This document shows, piece by piece, positions 1-6,214 of a stretch of 14,315 nucleotides of DNA. A model generated the notes under the pieces. That model saw nothing but the letters and a program-made list of their open reading frames with translations. It did no database searches and was not told the origin of the DNA. The stretch lies in assembly GCA_002359025.1 (NCBI GenBank), contig DEPZ01000008.1, positions 1-14,315 of the forward strand, in the 5' to 3' direction. The DNA comes from Erysipelotrichaceae bacterium UBA3379. Lineage in GTDB: Bacteria > Bacillota_I > Bacilli_A > Erysipelotrichales > Coprobacillaceae. Position 1 is the stretch's first letter. Every line of letters begins with the position of its first letter. The position numbers and the translations under genes are program-made.

Positions 1-7
1 AATTTTA

Positions 8-181
8 TTATTTAAATTGATTTACATTAGGATCATAAAAGTAGTTTATTTGATTCAGTTTCTTTTCAATATCTTTAGAATCAATATGGAAATCATCACA
101 CAAGCTATCTAACGAATCATATTGATCTCTAAGTTTTGTATTTATAAAACTGAGTAAAATAACTGGATCTTGAGGTAACAT
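8..181 (-). CDS. DUF4250 domain protein, 57 aa
   Basis: A short complete ORF begins MLPQDPVILLSF, continues with NTKLRDQYDSLDSLC and ends NVNQFK. This matches my memory of the DUF4250 family: small, about 55-60 residues, with a conserved N-terminal 'LP.DP..LLS..N..LRD...SL..LC' pattern. The family's function is unknown. It is predicted soluble and largely helical, with no signal peptide. The start codon overlaps the stop of the upstream HAD gene by one base (TAATG), so translational coupling is likely and the two genes form an operon. The ORF is complete, with its TAA stop at 8-10. Recognition is by pattern only, but the match is close. Confidence 0.88.
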   Translation of the reverse strand: MLPQDPVILLSFINTKLRDQYDSLDSLCDDFHIDSKDIEKKLNQINYFYDPNVNQFK

Positions 182-999
182 TAATAATCAATCCCTTCTA
201 TGACTTGTTTTAACATATAGGCGATACCATCTTCATCATTAGATTTTGTCACTACATCAGCTTTTTCTTTAACACCATCAACAGCATTTGCCATAGCGAC
301 ACCTAATCCGGCGTATTCAATCATTGTTAAATCATTATATCCATCACCAAAAGCAATGACTTCTTCTTGCTTAATACCTAACTCTCTAACAAGACAATCT
401 AGTGATTTTGCCTTATCTATATTTTGTGCCATAATTTCAATAAAATACGGAGCACTTCTATAAATACTTAAAGAATCTCCAAAAGGTTCTTTAAATTCAT
501 CAATAATAGAAGCAACATATTCAGGTTTTCCTGTAAGTAAGACTTTATAAATAGGATCTTTTAAACATTCTTCAAAAGATTCTACTTTTTGTTTATCTAT
601 ATCATTAATATGTGCTTCTATATTCACATATTCATCATCATAATCTTCTGTTAAAATAATATCTTCATCATATGTCATACATGATAGTCCATAAGATTTC
701 GCACGTTGATAAGCTTTTTTTGCTTCTTCAATTGTTAAAGTTTGTTCATAGATTGAAGAACGTGTCTTACAATCCATCACTCTTGCTCCATTAAAAGATA
801 AAAGATATCCTTCATATTGATCTAATTTTAATTCTTTTGCTTCATGTCTTAATCCAGGTGTTGGTCTACCAGATGCCAAAACAACTTTTATTCCCATTTC
901 TTGTGCTTGAATTAAAGCATCTCTTGTCGCTTTCGTTATTTGATTATTTGAGTTTTTCAATGTTCCATCTAAATCTAATGCGATTAATTTATATTTCAT
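181..999 (-). CDS. Cof-type HAD-IIB phosphatase, 272 aa
   Basis: A haloacid dehalogenase superfamily hydrolase of the Cof/YwpJ type, predicted to be a cytosolic Mg-dependent phosphatase acting on sugar phosphates or similar small phosphorylated metabolites. Motif I is LDLDGT (Asp9 nucleophile, Asp11 acid/base). Motif II is ASGR (Ser43). The motif III lysine is near residue 196 (NIDKAK). Motif IV is GDGYNDLTM, with Asp219 and Asp223. The region between motifs II and III is the C2 cap of subclass IIB. Length is normal for the family. I chose the ATG at 999 because a GGAGG (1007-1011) lies seven bases upstream; an in-frame TTG at 1023 lies upstream of that site and is less likely. It is coupled to the DUF4250 gene through a one-base overlap. 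The exact substrate cannot be told from sequence. Confidence 0.93.
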   Translation of the reverse strand: MKYKLIALDLDGTLKNSNNQITKATRDALIQAQEMGIKVVLASGRPTPGLRHEAKELKLDQYEGYLLSFNGARVMDCKTRSSIYEQTLTIEEAKKAYQRAKSYGLSCMTYDEDIILTEDYDDEYVNIEAHINDIDKQKVESFEECLKDPIYKVLLTGKPEYVASIIDEFKEPFGDSLSIYRSAPYFIEIMAQNIDKAKSLDCLVRELGIKQEEVIAFGDGYNDLTMIEYAGLGVAMANAVDGVKEKADVVTKSNDEDGIAYMLKQVIEGIDY

Positions 1000-1031
1000 A
1001 TCATATCCTCCATTTTTAAACAATACTTATT

Positions 1032-1207
1032 TTATGATTCATTATGAATAGTCACTTCATCAACATTATCTTTTAATGCATATAAATATTTTAATTCTTT
1101 AACTATACAGATATGATGAAACAACTTTCACATATATGAAGTTTCATCTATCGCTTCTATCTTAATCAATTTTTATTTTTTTGTAAAGAAAAGAGTCCTG
1201 TTTTCAT
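1032..1207 (-). other. intergenic region with broken short reading frames
   Basis: There is no intact gene between the Cof gene and the XRE pseudogene. On the minus strand a good start context (GGAGTG followed by ATG at 1207) opens only 13 codons. In another frame, 31 codons without a stop run from 1127 down to a TAA at 1032 and end in VDEVTIHNES; the same frame is open for a further 13 codons upstream of a TGA at 1128-1130. This could be the remains of a decayed gene, but I recognise no family and it may be chance. An imperfect hairpin with arms GATGAAAC (1115-1122) and GTTTCATC (1141-1148) lies within it and lacks a T-run. Confidence 0.2.
1037..1049. promoter_or_regulatory. 13-bp palindrome upstream of Cof gene
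   Basis: ATTCAT-T-ATGAAT is a perfect inverted repeat 38 bases upstream of the Cof-type gene's start. On the minus strand a TAAAAT that could serve as a -10 lies just downstream of it, with a poor -35 candidate (GTGACT) on the other side. It could be an operator over a weak promoter. A palindrome of this length can also arise by chance in AT-rich DNA, so this is weak. Confidence 0.22.
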
Positions 1208-1260
1208 CACTCCTTAAGCTAATCATCACTATTATTAATATCAATTCAACAAACTAGAAT

Positions 1261-1731
1261 TTACAGATTTTCGAGTTCTATAATAGCTCTTCTGATTTTA
1301 ATTCGTAACACTATACCAAACCCCCATACAAACCAACCACATATCATTGTTATTATCTTTTGACTAATTGTAATTGCCAGTACCTTTGTAAGAGTGAATG
1401 TGATAATAATTCCAACAATAATTAAAATTTCAGTGAAAATCCTAAATATTTCAAGTTGTGATTTTGTTTTGAAAATATTCAAAGCAGATTTTTCCCCATA
1501 TTCAGTTTTCTCACAATCAGTCATTTTTTTCGCATACAACAGCTCTGATATTTGAATATCAAGCGCTTGACATAAAGATTCATATAAAGAGAGATCTGGC
1601 ATTGTTTTTCCATTTTCCCATCTGGAAATAGATTTATCACTAACTCCTAAAATTTCAGCTAATTGCGCTTGGGTTAAACCTTTTTCTTTTCTGCACCTCG
1701 ATATAAATGTTCCTATTTATTGTTTATTCAT
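1261..1731 (-). pseudogene. XRE-family regulator with two membrane segments, stop at codon 5
   Basis: Translated from the ATG at 1731, the gene reads MNKQ, then TAA (1717-1719), and then about 151 further uninterrupted codons. The part after the stop is a complete XRE/Cro-type helix-turn-helix: GTFISRCRKEKGLTQAQLAE, then LGVSDKSISRWENGKTMP. It is followed by a linker and two hydrophobic helices (IFTEILIIVGIIITFTLTKV and the ISQKIITMICGWFVWGFGIV region), ending in a basic tail. The ATG has a fitting ribosome site (AAAGGGG, about 1742-1748). No ATG, GTG or TTG occurs in frame between the stop and a methionine codon at 1602, which lies beyond the DNA-binding domain. Expression of a full regulator would need stop readthrough or an ATA/ATT start. 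One base change (AAA to TAA) explains the break. It is probably a recent pseudogene; a sequencing error is possible. It lies 137 bases downstream of the caspase cluster on the same strand. Confidence 0.72.
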
Positions 1732-1868
1732 ACTCAATCCACCCCTTTCTTCTAATATAATATTAACTAATTTCATCTTAAAAGAACAGGACAGGACATG
1801 AGAAATAATGGTGAATTAGGATTTGTCGCTTTATTTAACTCGTTGATAAACTGAAATTTATACAATAA

Positions 1869-2336
1869 TTAACAATCAAACAAATTAAATTCCCGTTGTA
1901 AGAAGCATTCTATAAATAATGCCATCTCATTATCACTTTCTTTATTATTGGTTGGAATGTGTTCAATAATAATAATGGTATCATCCCAATTTAAATCTTT
2001 ATCACTTAAAAACTTTCTTGCAAAAGATGTCAGTGAATTTCCATAGTCCTTACTGAAATCTAAGTCTGGAGAGGTGTAATTTGTTTTACCCCCAACAAGC
2101 CCATATTTATCACCATTAACATTTAAAAATTTAATATAAGCAAAAAAACGAGCATTATCCTGATAACCATTTTCTTTAATTTTTTTCTTTGTTGCTTTAT
2201 CTAATTCATAAAAATTACTAATAGGATTATCTTCTTTTTTTAATTCTTCCAATCTACTCTTGATTACATCAATACTAAATAGTTCAAAAGGGAGTTTTAA
2301 TTTATCATTAATATTGTTTATTTTATAATTGTTCAC
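1869..2336 (-). CDS. 155-aa protein, possibly GIY-YIG-like
   Basis: I do not firmly recognise this protein. It is soluble and charged, with no signal peptide or membrane segment. The first 60 residues are helical and lysine-rich. Residues 65-86 (FAYIKFL, then KYGLVGGKTN) look like two adjacent beta strands followed by a GKT-like turn. Arg107 lies in FARKFL. Near the C-terminus, FIECFLQREFNLF (residues 141-153) places a Glu and an Asn with spacing that recalls the metal-binding Glu and terminal Asn of GIY-YIG nucleases. That assignment is tentative, about one in three. The start is GTG, preceded by GAGG eight bases upstream (2345-2348), and it directly follows the TAA of a 20-codon ORF. It is the last gene of the caspase cluster. 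Confidence 0.75.
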   Translation of the reverse strand: MNNYKINNINDKLKLPFELFSIDVIKSRLEELKKEDNPISNFYELDKATKKKIKENGYQDNARFFAYIKFLNVNGDKYGLVGGKTNYTSPDLDFSKDYGNSLTSFARKFLSDKDLNWDDTIIIIEHIPTNNKESDNEMALFIECFLQREFNLFDC

Positions 2337-2399
2337 TTAATCAACCTCACAAAAAACATAATTTAATCTATCAAATTCTTCTAATATGAAAGAGGTCAT
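2337..2399 (-). CDS. 20-codon ORF between cluster genes
   Basis: A tiny ORF, MTSFILEEFDRLNYVFCEVD, starts at the ATG immediately after the TAA of the preceding small ORF (TAAATG). It stops at the TAA immediately before the GTG of the 155-residue protein, and all three share one frame. It may be a leader that couples translation, a real microprotein, or chance. No ribosome site better than the local AT-rich sequence precedes it. Without comparative data I cannot say whether it is translated. Confidence 0.25.
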   Translation of the reverse strand: MTSFILEEFDRLNYVFCEVD

Positions 2400-2573
2400 T
2401 TACAATTCTGAAATTCTTTGTTGCATATCAATTATATGAACCTCATTTTCTTTAATCATCAATCCATAAGAAAAATTAATCATATTTCCCCCTACTGATT
2501 CAAACTTAACATATTGTCCATATATATTTCTATTTTGTTCACCAAATATTTTCTTTATTTTTTCTGGTAACAC
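2400..2573 (-). CDS. 57-aa small protein of unknown function
   Basis: A small ORF in the caspase cluster reads from a GTG: MLPEKIKKIFGEQ, then NIYGQYVKFESVGGNMINF, ending QQRISEL. The frame is open from the stop of the 135-residue gene (2589-2591) to 2400, about 62 codons. That is longer than expected by chance in DNA this AT-rich, so I think it is or was coding. The start is unclear. The GTG has no good ribosome site. An ATG at 2589 overlaps the upstream stop (TAATG) but is in another frame and ends after 16 codons, so a one-base indel near 2570-2580 may have split a gene that began there. An inner ATG (residue 31) follows a GGGGGA. I recognise no family. Confidence 0.45.
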   Translation of the reverse strand: MLPEKIKKIFGEQNRNIYGQYVKFESVGGNMINFSYGLMIKENEVHIIDMQQRISEL

Positions 2574-2588
2574 ACTGTATATTGAACA

Positions 2589-2996
2589 TTATACACCTAT
2601 TGTATAAAATCCATTTTTTATAGGATTACCCTTATCACTAAACCATTCACTTGTCGAAATACCATTACCTGCCACAGATTTACATTGAGCTGTATACTTC
2701 TTGCCACGCAATGTGAACATTAATGGTGTTCCCTCTGGAATATTTGAAGATACTTGGAATCTTATCTTCCCGTCATTCATTTCTGAAATTAAAGAGGCTT
2801 CAATTTTCAACTCTTGACCTTTAATAGGTTGCTTAAATTCTAGTTCCTCAGGTAATGGCAATAAATCCCCCATCTCAACATAATGATTTTTATAGTACCA
2901 TCTACCATATTTTTGTGTAAATCCCCATGATGATAAGTAATTACTATTTAGCTGATCAATAGTGGCATCAGAAAAAATGAAAGCCCTTTTTGACAT
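2589..2996 (-). CDS. 135-aa protein with Ig-like C-terminal domain
   Basis: Unnamed partner gene of the caspase-like protease. The first 29 bases overlap the end of that gene in a different frame, which suggests coupled translation. Residues 1-55 are aromatic-rich (SWGFTQKYGRWYYKNHYVEM). Residues 60-135 (GQELKIEASL, FQVSSNIPEGTPLMFTLRG, KKYTAQCKSV, FSDKGNPIKNGFYTI) have the alternating strand pattern and 'N.P.GT.L' and 'FS.KG.P...G.Y' signatures of a small Ig-like beta-sandwich that I recall from other Firmicute proteins. There is no signal peptide, so it is predicted cytosolic. The tight overlap suggests it acts with the protease as a binding partner, substrate or sensor; that is inference. 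The ribosome site is weak (GAGAA). Confidence 0.8.
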   Translation of the reverse strand: MSKRAFIFSDATIDQLNSNYLSSWGFTQKYGRWYYKNHYVEMGDLLPLPEELEFKQPIKGQELKIEASLISEMNDGKIRFQVSSNIPEGTPLMFTLRGKKYTAQCKSVAGNGISTSEWFSDKGNPIKNGFYTIGV

Positions 2997-3867
2997 AATC
3001 TATTCTCGAATATGCTCGTAAAATTTTAATAATTGGTATGTGATATTTATTATAAGCATCTACATATGGCAAACATTCGATATCATAGATATTATTAGAA
3101 GCATTCTCATAAAATTGTTGACGTGTGCATATAAATTCATAAATTTCATCATCCGTAATATGCTCATTAACTGGCTGCGATTTAACAGAAAAATAAAAGT
3201 CACCCACTAAAGAAGAGTATTCCCATGAAAGTTGTTCCTCTCCATACTGGTTAATTGATATTTCTGACACTTTATTTCTAACAGATTTAAACATTTCCTC
3301 AATCTTTAAATTAGGAATTAGCATTGCATCTTTCAATACTTGCGTATACAATCCATTACTACATTGTCCGTCAAAGGCACTACAGTCAGCACTTGTAGAA
3401 TAGGCAATGATAGTACCTTTTGGGGGATTATTAAATGGTGCAAACCCTATTGAAAATCCCCTACCTATAACAAAAGGATTATCTCGACATGCATCCAATA
3501 TACAAATTAATGTTTTTCCTTTATACGAAGAAGCACCTTCTAAAAGAGAATTCAAACAATAACAAGATACAATGGTCTTACTTTTATCACTTAACTTTAA
3601 ATCAACAGGAATAATATAATTTTTACCATCAATTTGCATACCATGCCCTGCATAATAAAATAAACCAACAGCATATTCATCTAATGCCTGTAAAAAGTCA
3701 TTAACTGCCTGTTGAATGTCTATTAAACTTGCATCCATTATTTTTGTAACATCAAAATTGAGTTTGCACAAAATACTAACAATATCGTTAGCATCATTTT
3801 TAGGATTATTCAATTTGCTTACATTCGAATAATCAGAATTCCCAATTACTAATGCGATTCTATCCAT
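2968..3867 (-). CDS. caspase-like peptidase C14 family protein, 299 aa
   Basis: A caspase/metacaspase-type cysteine protease. The N-terminus MDRIALVIGNSDY is the typical first strand. The catalytic His is in YYAGHGM (His75) and the catalytic Cys in ILDACRDNPF (Cys127), so the dyad is intact. The p20-like region continues to GTIIAYSTS, a substrate-pocket strand. After about residue 220, some 80 residues (from QPVNEHITDDEI) form a probable helical C-terminal extension of unknown role. There is no signal peptide, TPR or CHAT fusion. The ATG at 3867 is eight bases from GAGG (3876-3879); ATG 3870 and GTG 3876 are possible but less well spaced. It is first in a cluster with the overlapping Ig-like protein, small ORFs and the 155-residue protein. 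Its target is unknown; bacterial caspases are linked to regulated cell death and defence, which is a hypothesis here. Confidence 0.92.
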   Translation of the reverse strand: MDRIALVIGNSDYSNVSKLNNPKNDANDIVSILCKLNFDVTKIMDASLIDIQQAVNDFLQALDEYAVGLFYYAGHGMQIDGKNYIIPVDLKLSDKSKTIVSCYCLNSLLEGASSYKGKTLICILDACRDNPFVIGRGFSIGFAPFNNPPKGTIIAYSTSADCSAFDGQCSNGLYTQVLKDAMLIPNLKIEEMFKSVRNKVSEISINQYGEEQLSWEYSSLVGDFYFSVKSQPVNEHITDDEIYEFICTRQQFYENASNNIYDIECLPYVDAYNKYHIPIIKILRAYSRIDYVKKGFHFF

Positions 3868-3919
3868 CATTCTCACCTCTGAAATTCAATAATATTAATA
3901 TTCCTACAAATTCCAATTT

Positions 3920-3947
3920 ATTATCCTAAGTACCCTTAACACAACAA
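3920..3947 (-). promoter_or_regulatory. possible promoter of the caspase cluster
   Basis: On the minus strand TTGTTG (3942-3947) and GATAAT (3920-3925) are separated by 16 bases, 53 bases upstream of the caspase-like gene's start. Both hexamers are fair matches to the vegetative sigma consensus. In AT-rich sequence such pairs occur by chance, so this is a prediction only. Confidence 0.35.
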
Positions 3948-4203
3948 GTATATTTGTATTAAATAAAGTAGTTCATTATTTCATAATTCTTTTCAATTAA
4001 ATTATTACCTTTCATGAATTTTTCTAACTACACTTATATTTTAACATATTTATTAATCTCTTTCTATCTGCAGAGGATAGTACGAAATAAACATATAGTG
4101 TAAAAAGTTTCCTAACAAAAAAACAATATTATTATTTACCGATACACACTGTCTCTTCTGATGAGGAATTCTTTTAAAATAAAGGAAAACAAAGCAAAAT
4201 ATA
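3948..4203. other. intergenic sequence without a recognised gene
   Basis: Together with the flanking promoter and terminator, this makes up the longest gene-free stretch in the window (3868-4303). It is very AT-rich. A 29-codon plus-strand ORF near 4015 has no ribosome site and is probably chance. I see no RNA gene, repeat or mobile-element end. It separates the DUF188 operon from the caspase cluster and may mark the edge of inserted DNA. Confidence 0.4.
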
Positions 4204-4247
4204 AAAGGTAGAAATAGGTGACTATTAATCACTATATTTCTACCTTT
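4204..4247 (-). terminator. strong intrinsic terminator after DUF188 operon
   Basis: A 13-bp perfect stem has arms AAAGGTAGAAATA (4204-4216) and its complement (4235-4247), with an inner GTGA/TCAC pairing (4218-4221 and 4229-4232). The minus-strand 3' side is followed by TTTTATATTTTG-like sequence. It lies 57 bases past the DUF188 stop and would also work in the plus direction. A weaker hairpin with a T-run (4264-4295) sits closer to the stop codon. Confidence 0.82.
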
Positions 4248-4303
4248 ATTTGATGCCTAAATCAAAAAACTTAGAGCGAAATCAGCACTCATTCTAGTTT
4301 AAA

Positions 4304-4735
4304 TTAAATTGTCAGCAATCTTTCTAATTGGTTTAAAAAGCGTTCTTTAACATCTTCAGTACGCTTTTTAGGTCCTTTTATATGTTTATCTCTTTTTCTA
4401 TTTATACTTCCTATATACCTATGCATCAATAATGTGTCTATATTTTCATTACTTACAATCATTCCACTAGGATGTAAAACATAACACTGTTTTAAAAGCA
4501 ACAAACTAGAAAGACCATAATCTTGTGTAATGATAATATCATGATTCTGTACATGATTTAAGATTATTTTATCTACACTATCATGTCCTACTTCACAATA
4601 TACAACTTGATACTCATATTCATTAGATATATGTGCATAATCCGCAAAAACAATCATCTCTACATGATACTGTAAACATAACGCATAGATTTCATCTTTA
4701 TCTGGACATGCATCTCCATCAACTAAAACTCTCAT
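4304..4735 (-). CDS. YaiI/YqxD family protein (DUF188/UPF0178), 143 aa
   Basis: Member of the YaiI/YqxD family, a PIN-like fold of uncertain biochemical role. The N-terminal MRVLVDGDACP is the family signature, with acidic residues Asp6 and Asp8. Further conserved acidic positions appear in GHDSVD (Asp52, Asp55) and TQDYGL (Asp72), and a basic stretch KGPKKRT follows at 120-126. Length is normal, and the protein is cytosolic. I chose the ATG at 4735 because it begins the signature; a TTG at 4756 would add only an unconserved extension. It starts four bases after the rhomboid gene's stop, in the same operon, and only a weak AGG precedes it, so coupling to upstream translation is likely. Confidence 0.92.
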   Translation of the reverse strand: MRVLVDGDACPDKDEIYALCLQYHVEMIVFADYAHISNEYEYQVVYCEVGHDSVDKIILNHVQNHDIIITQDYGLSSLLLLKQCYVLHPSGMIVSNENIDTLLMHRYIGSINRKRDKHIKGPKKRTEDVKERFLNQLERLLTI

Positions 4736-4739
4736 AACG

Positions 4740-5306
4740 TTATAAACCTGTCGCAAGAATAATGACTATCGCAAGTATACCACCTATAAATCCTCCAAGA
4801 TGTCCTGTTGAGGAAACTTGACGATTAAATAATGTATATAAAATATTAATCACAATAACCCATAAAAAGCTATTTAATATATTCAAATAAGGTCCTCCTA
4901 CAAGAAAACCTAATGCACATATTGCTCCAAAGAACCCATAAACAACACCACTTGCTCCAATCGTAATACGATAATAATAATCATTTGATATTTGTGATGC
5001 ACTATAGCACATCAAACTACTTAATAACATGGATACAATAATTAAGAATAGATATCTTGGTGTAGATAATATCATCTCAAAGAAACGTCCTAAATCATAT
5101 AAAGCATAGGCATTTAAAAAGAAGTGCATAAAATCTATATGAATAAAGTTACATGTAATAAATCTCCAATACTGACGATCTTCTTTAATTCTAGGTGGAA
5201 AGAAAGCACCTAAATGAATTGCACTACTGATTTTATCACCCTTATTTATAAAATTAATATAAATGAAGATAATAGCACATATAACAATATAAATATTAGT
5301 TATCAT
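4740..5306 (-). CDS. rhomboid-family intramembrane serine protease, 188 aa
   Basis: A compact rhomboid protease of six predicted transmembrane helices. The catalytic Ser119 is in GASGVVYG, and His169 is in the late helix (STGHLGGFIGG). HFFLNAYALYDLG (His61, Asn65) is the HxxxN motif that helps form the oxyanion hole, and WRFITCNFIHIDFMH (47-61) is the usual L1-loop/TM2 entry. All key residues are intact, so it should be active in cleaving membrane-anchored substrates at the cytoplasmic membrane. The gene overlaps the end of the upstream Ig-like membrane protein by 11 bases. That protein's single N-terminal membrane helix makes it a natural candidate substrate or partner, though this is inference. 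Confidence 0.93.
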   Translation of the reverse strand: MITNIYIVICAIIFIYINFINKGDKISSAIHLGAFFPPRIKEDRQYWRFITCNFIHIDFMHFFLNAYALYDLGRFFEMILSTPRYLFLIIVSMLLSSLMCYSASQISNDYYYRITIGASGVVYGFFGAICALGFLVGGPYLNILNSFLWVIVINILYTLFNRQVSSTGHLGGFIGGILAIVIILATGL

Positions 5307-6087
5307 TTTCTACAACTGTCACCTCTCTTACCATTTTCGCAATATTACCAGCATTATCACTAACAGTATAAACAACTTGATATATTCCAGGTAATTGATT
5401 GTTTACATTACCATCAATAACCAATCTAGAAGTAATATCTCCTTCTAAATCATCTGTCGCCTTAACACCAGCTTTTAAATCTATTGATTCTCCTACTTTA
5501 ATTGTAATAGGGTCTGCACCTTTAATAACAGGAAGAACCTTATTCCCTTCAACAACAATCTTAACTCTTAAAGAAGCTGATTGATTTCCATGTTCATCTT
5601 CTACAATAATTCTTTCAATATATGAACCCTCTTTTGTATAAGATTTTGTTTTAGATTTTTGTTGTGTTTTTTCATCATAGAAATATACAGTTGTAGAAGA
5701 ATAATCTTCTACTTTTTTAATAAGATTTTTCGCTTTGACTTCTTGACCTAATTGTATATTGAACTGGACTTGTTTGAGTTGGACTTTAGGTTTCACTGTA
5801 TCTATAACTTTAATCTCAAAGACTTCTTTTTCATCAAAATATTCTATAGAAGCTTGGTATGTTCCTACTTCTGTAGAAACATGTGATAAATCGAGTTTTA
5901 TATTTTTCAATACTGATTTATTTGCATTGACATAATCAGCTACATCAGTTGAGATCTTCTCCCCGTATTCATAAGTAAAACTATTTCTTTTTAATTTAAT
6001 TGGTGAAATTGTCAATGCTAAATAAACAAGAAGAACATCAATTACAATAAACCCACTTAATATAGATACAATAATCCTATTTTGCAT
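5296..6087 (-). CDS. membrane-anchored Ig-like (DUF5011) protein, 263 aa
   Basis: Residues 4-30 form one hydrophobic helix after a short MQNR N-terminus, so the protein is predicted to be anchored with its C-terminus outside the cell. The outer part contains beta-rich repeats. The last 75 residues (PVIKGADPITIKVGESIDL, TDDLEGDITSRL, PGIYQVVYTVSDNAGN) are a clear DUF5011/Ig-like domain. A more divergent Ig-like unit (TVKPKVQLKQVQFNIQLGQE, VEDEHGNQSA) precedes it. Such domains usually mediate adhesion or protein contacts at the surface. There is no LPXTG motif. The ATG at 6087 has a strong GGGAGGTG (6094-6101) eight bases upstream; a GTG at 6096 lies inside that site and is rejected. It overlaps the rhomboid gene and has its own extended -10 promoter. 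Confidence 0.88.
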   Translation of the reverse strand: MQNRIIVSILSGFIVIDVLLVYLALTISPIKLKRNSFTYEYGEKISTDVADYVNANKSVLKNIKLDLSHVSTEVGTYQASIEYFDEKEVFEIKVIDTVKPKVQLKQVQFNIQLGQEVKAKNLIKKVEDYSSTTVYFYDEKTQQKSKTKSYTKEGSYIERIIVEDEHGNQSASLRVKIVVEGNKVLPVIKGADPITIKVGESIDLKAGVKATDDLEGDITSRLVIDGNVNNQLPGIYQVVYTVSDNAGNIAKMVREVTVVENDN

Positions 6088-6108
6088 GACACTCACCTCC
6101 CAAGTATT

Positions 6109-6117
6109 ATTATACCA
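6109..6117 (-). promoter_or_regulatory. extended -10 promoter for Ig-like/rhomboid operon
   Basis: On the minus strand TGG-TATAAT is a perfect -10 hexamer with a TG extension, 22 bases upstream of the start codon. No good -35 lies at the usual distance; TGACAT (6136-6141) is about four bases too far. Extended -10 promoters can work without a -35. Confidence 0.7.
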
Positions 6118-6181
6118 CGAAAATATGAAGTTTTTATGTCACATGTTCATTTTTTCTTATTTTCTTATAACTCAACACCAT

Positions 6182-6214
6182 AAAACAAAAGTATTATCCC
6201 AAACGAGATAATAC
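6182..6214 (-). terminator. intrinsic terminator overlapping gltX stop
   Basis: Minus-strand stem GTATTATC/GATAATAC (arms 6207-6214 and 6191-6198) is followed by TTTTGTTTT. The gltX TAA (6194-6196) lies inside the downstream arm, so the stem is partly coding (last residues SRLG). Confidence 0.85.

Noticed and set aside
1786..1798. Tandem ACAGG repeat (2.6 copies) upstream of the XRE pseudogene
   Set aside because: Too short and not palindromic; no evidence that it is an operator or repeat array.
2539..2589. 16-codon ORF starting at the ATG that overlaps the stop of the 135-residue gene
   Set aside because: It is very short and ends in TGA; it is more useful as a hint that the downstream 57-residue ORF was frameshifted than as a gene.
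3874..3876. GTG as start of the caspase-like gene
   Set aside because: It lies within the GAGGTG ribosome site; the ATG at 3867 has better spacing.
4015..4104. Plus-strand hydrophobic ORF of 29 codons
   Set aside because: No ribosome binding site, and such short frames are common in AT-rich DNA.
5399..5584. Plus-strand ORFs of 60-90 codons inside genes throughout the window, such as this one
   Set aside because: Each lies opposite a well-supported minus-strand gene, has no recognisable motifs and no ribosome site, and is a shadow frame.
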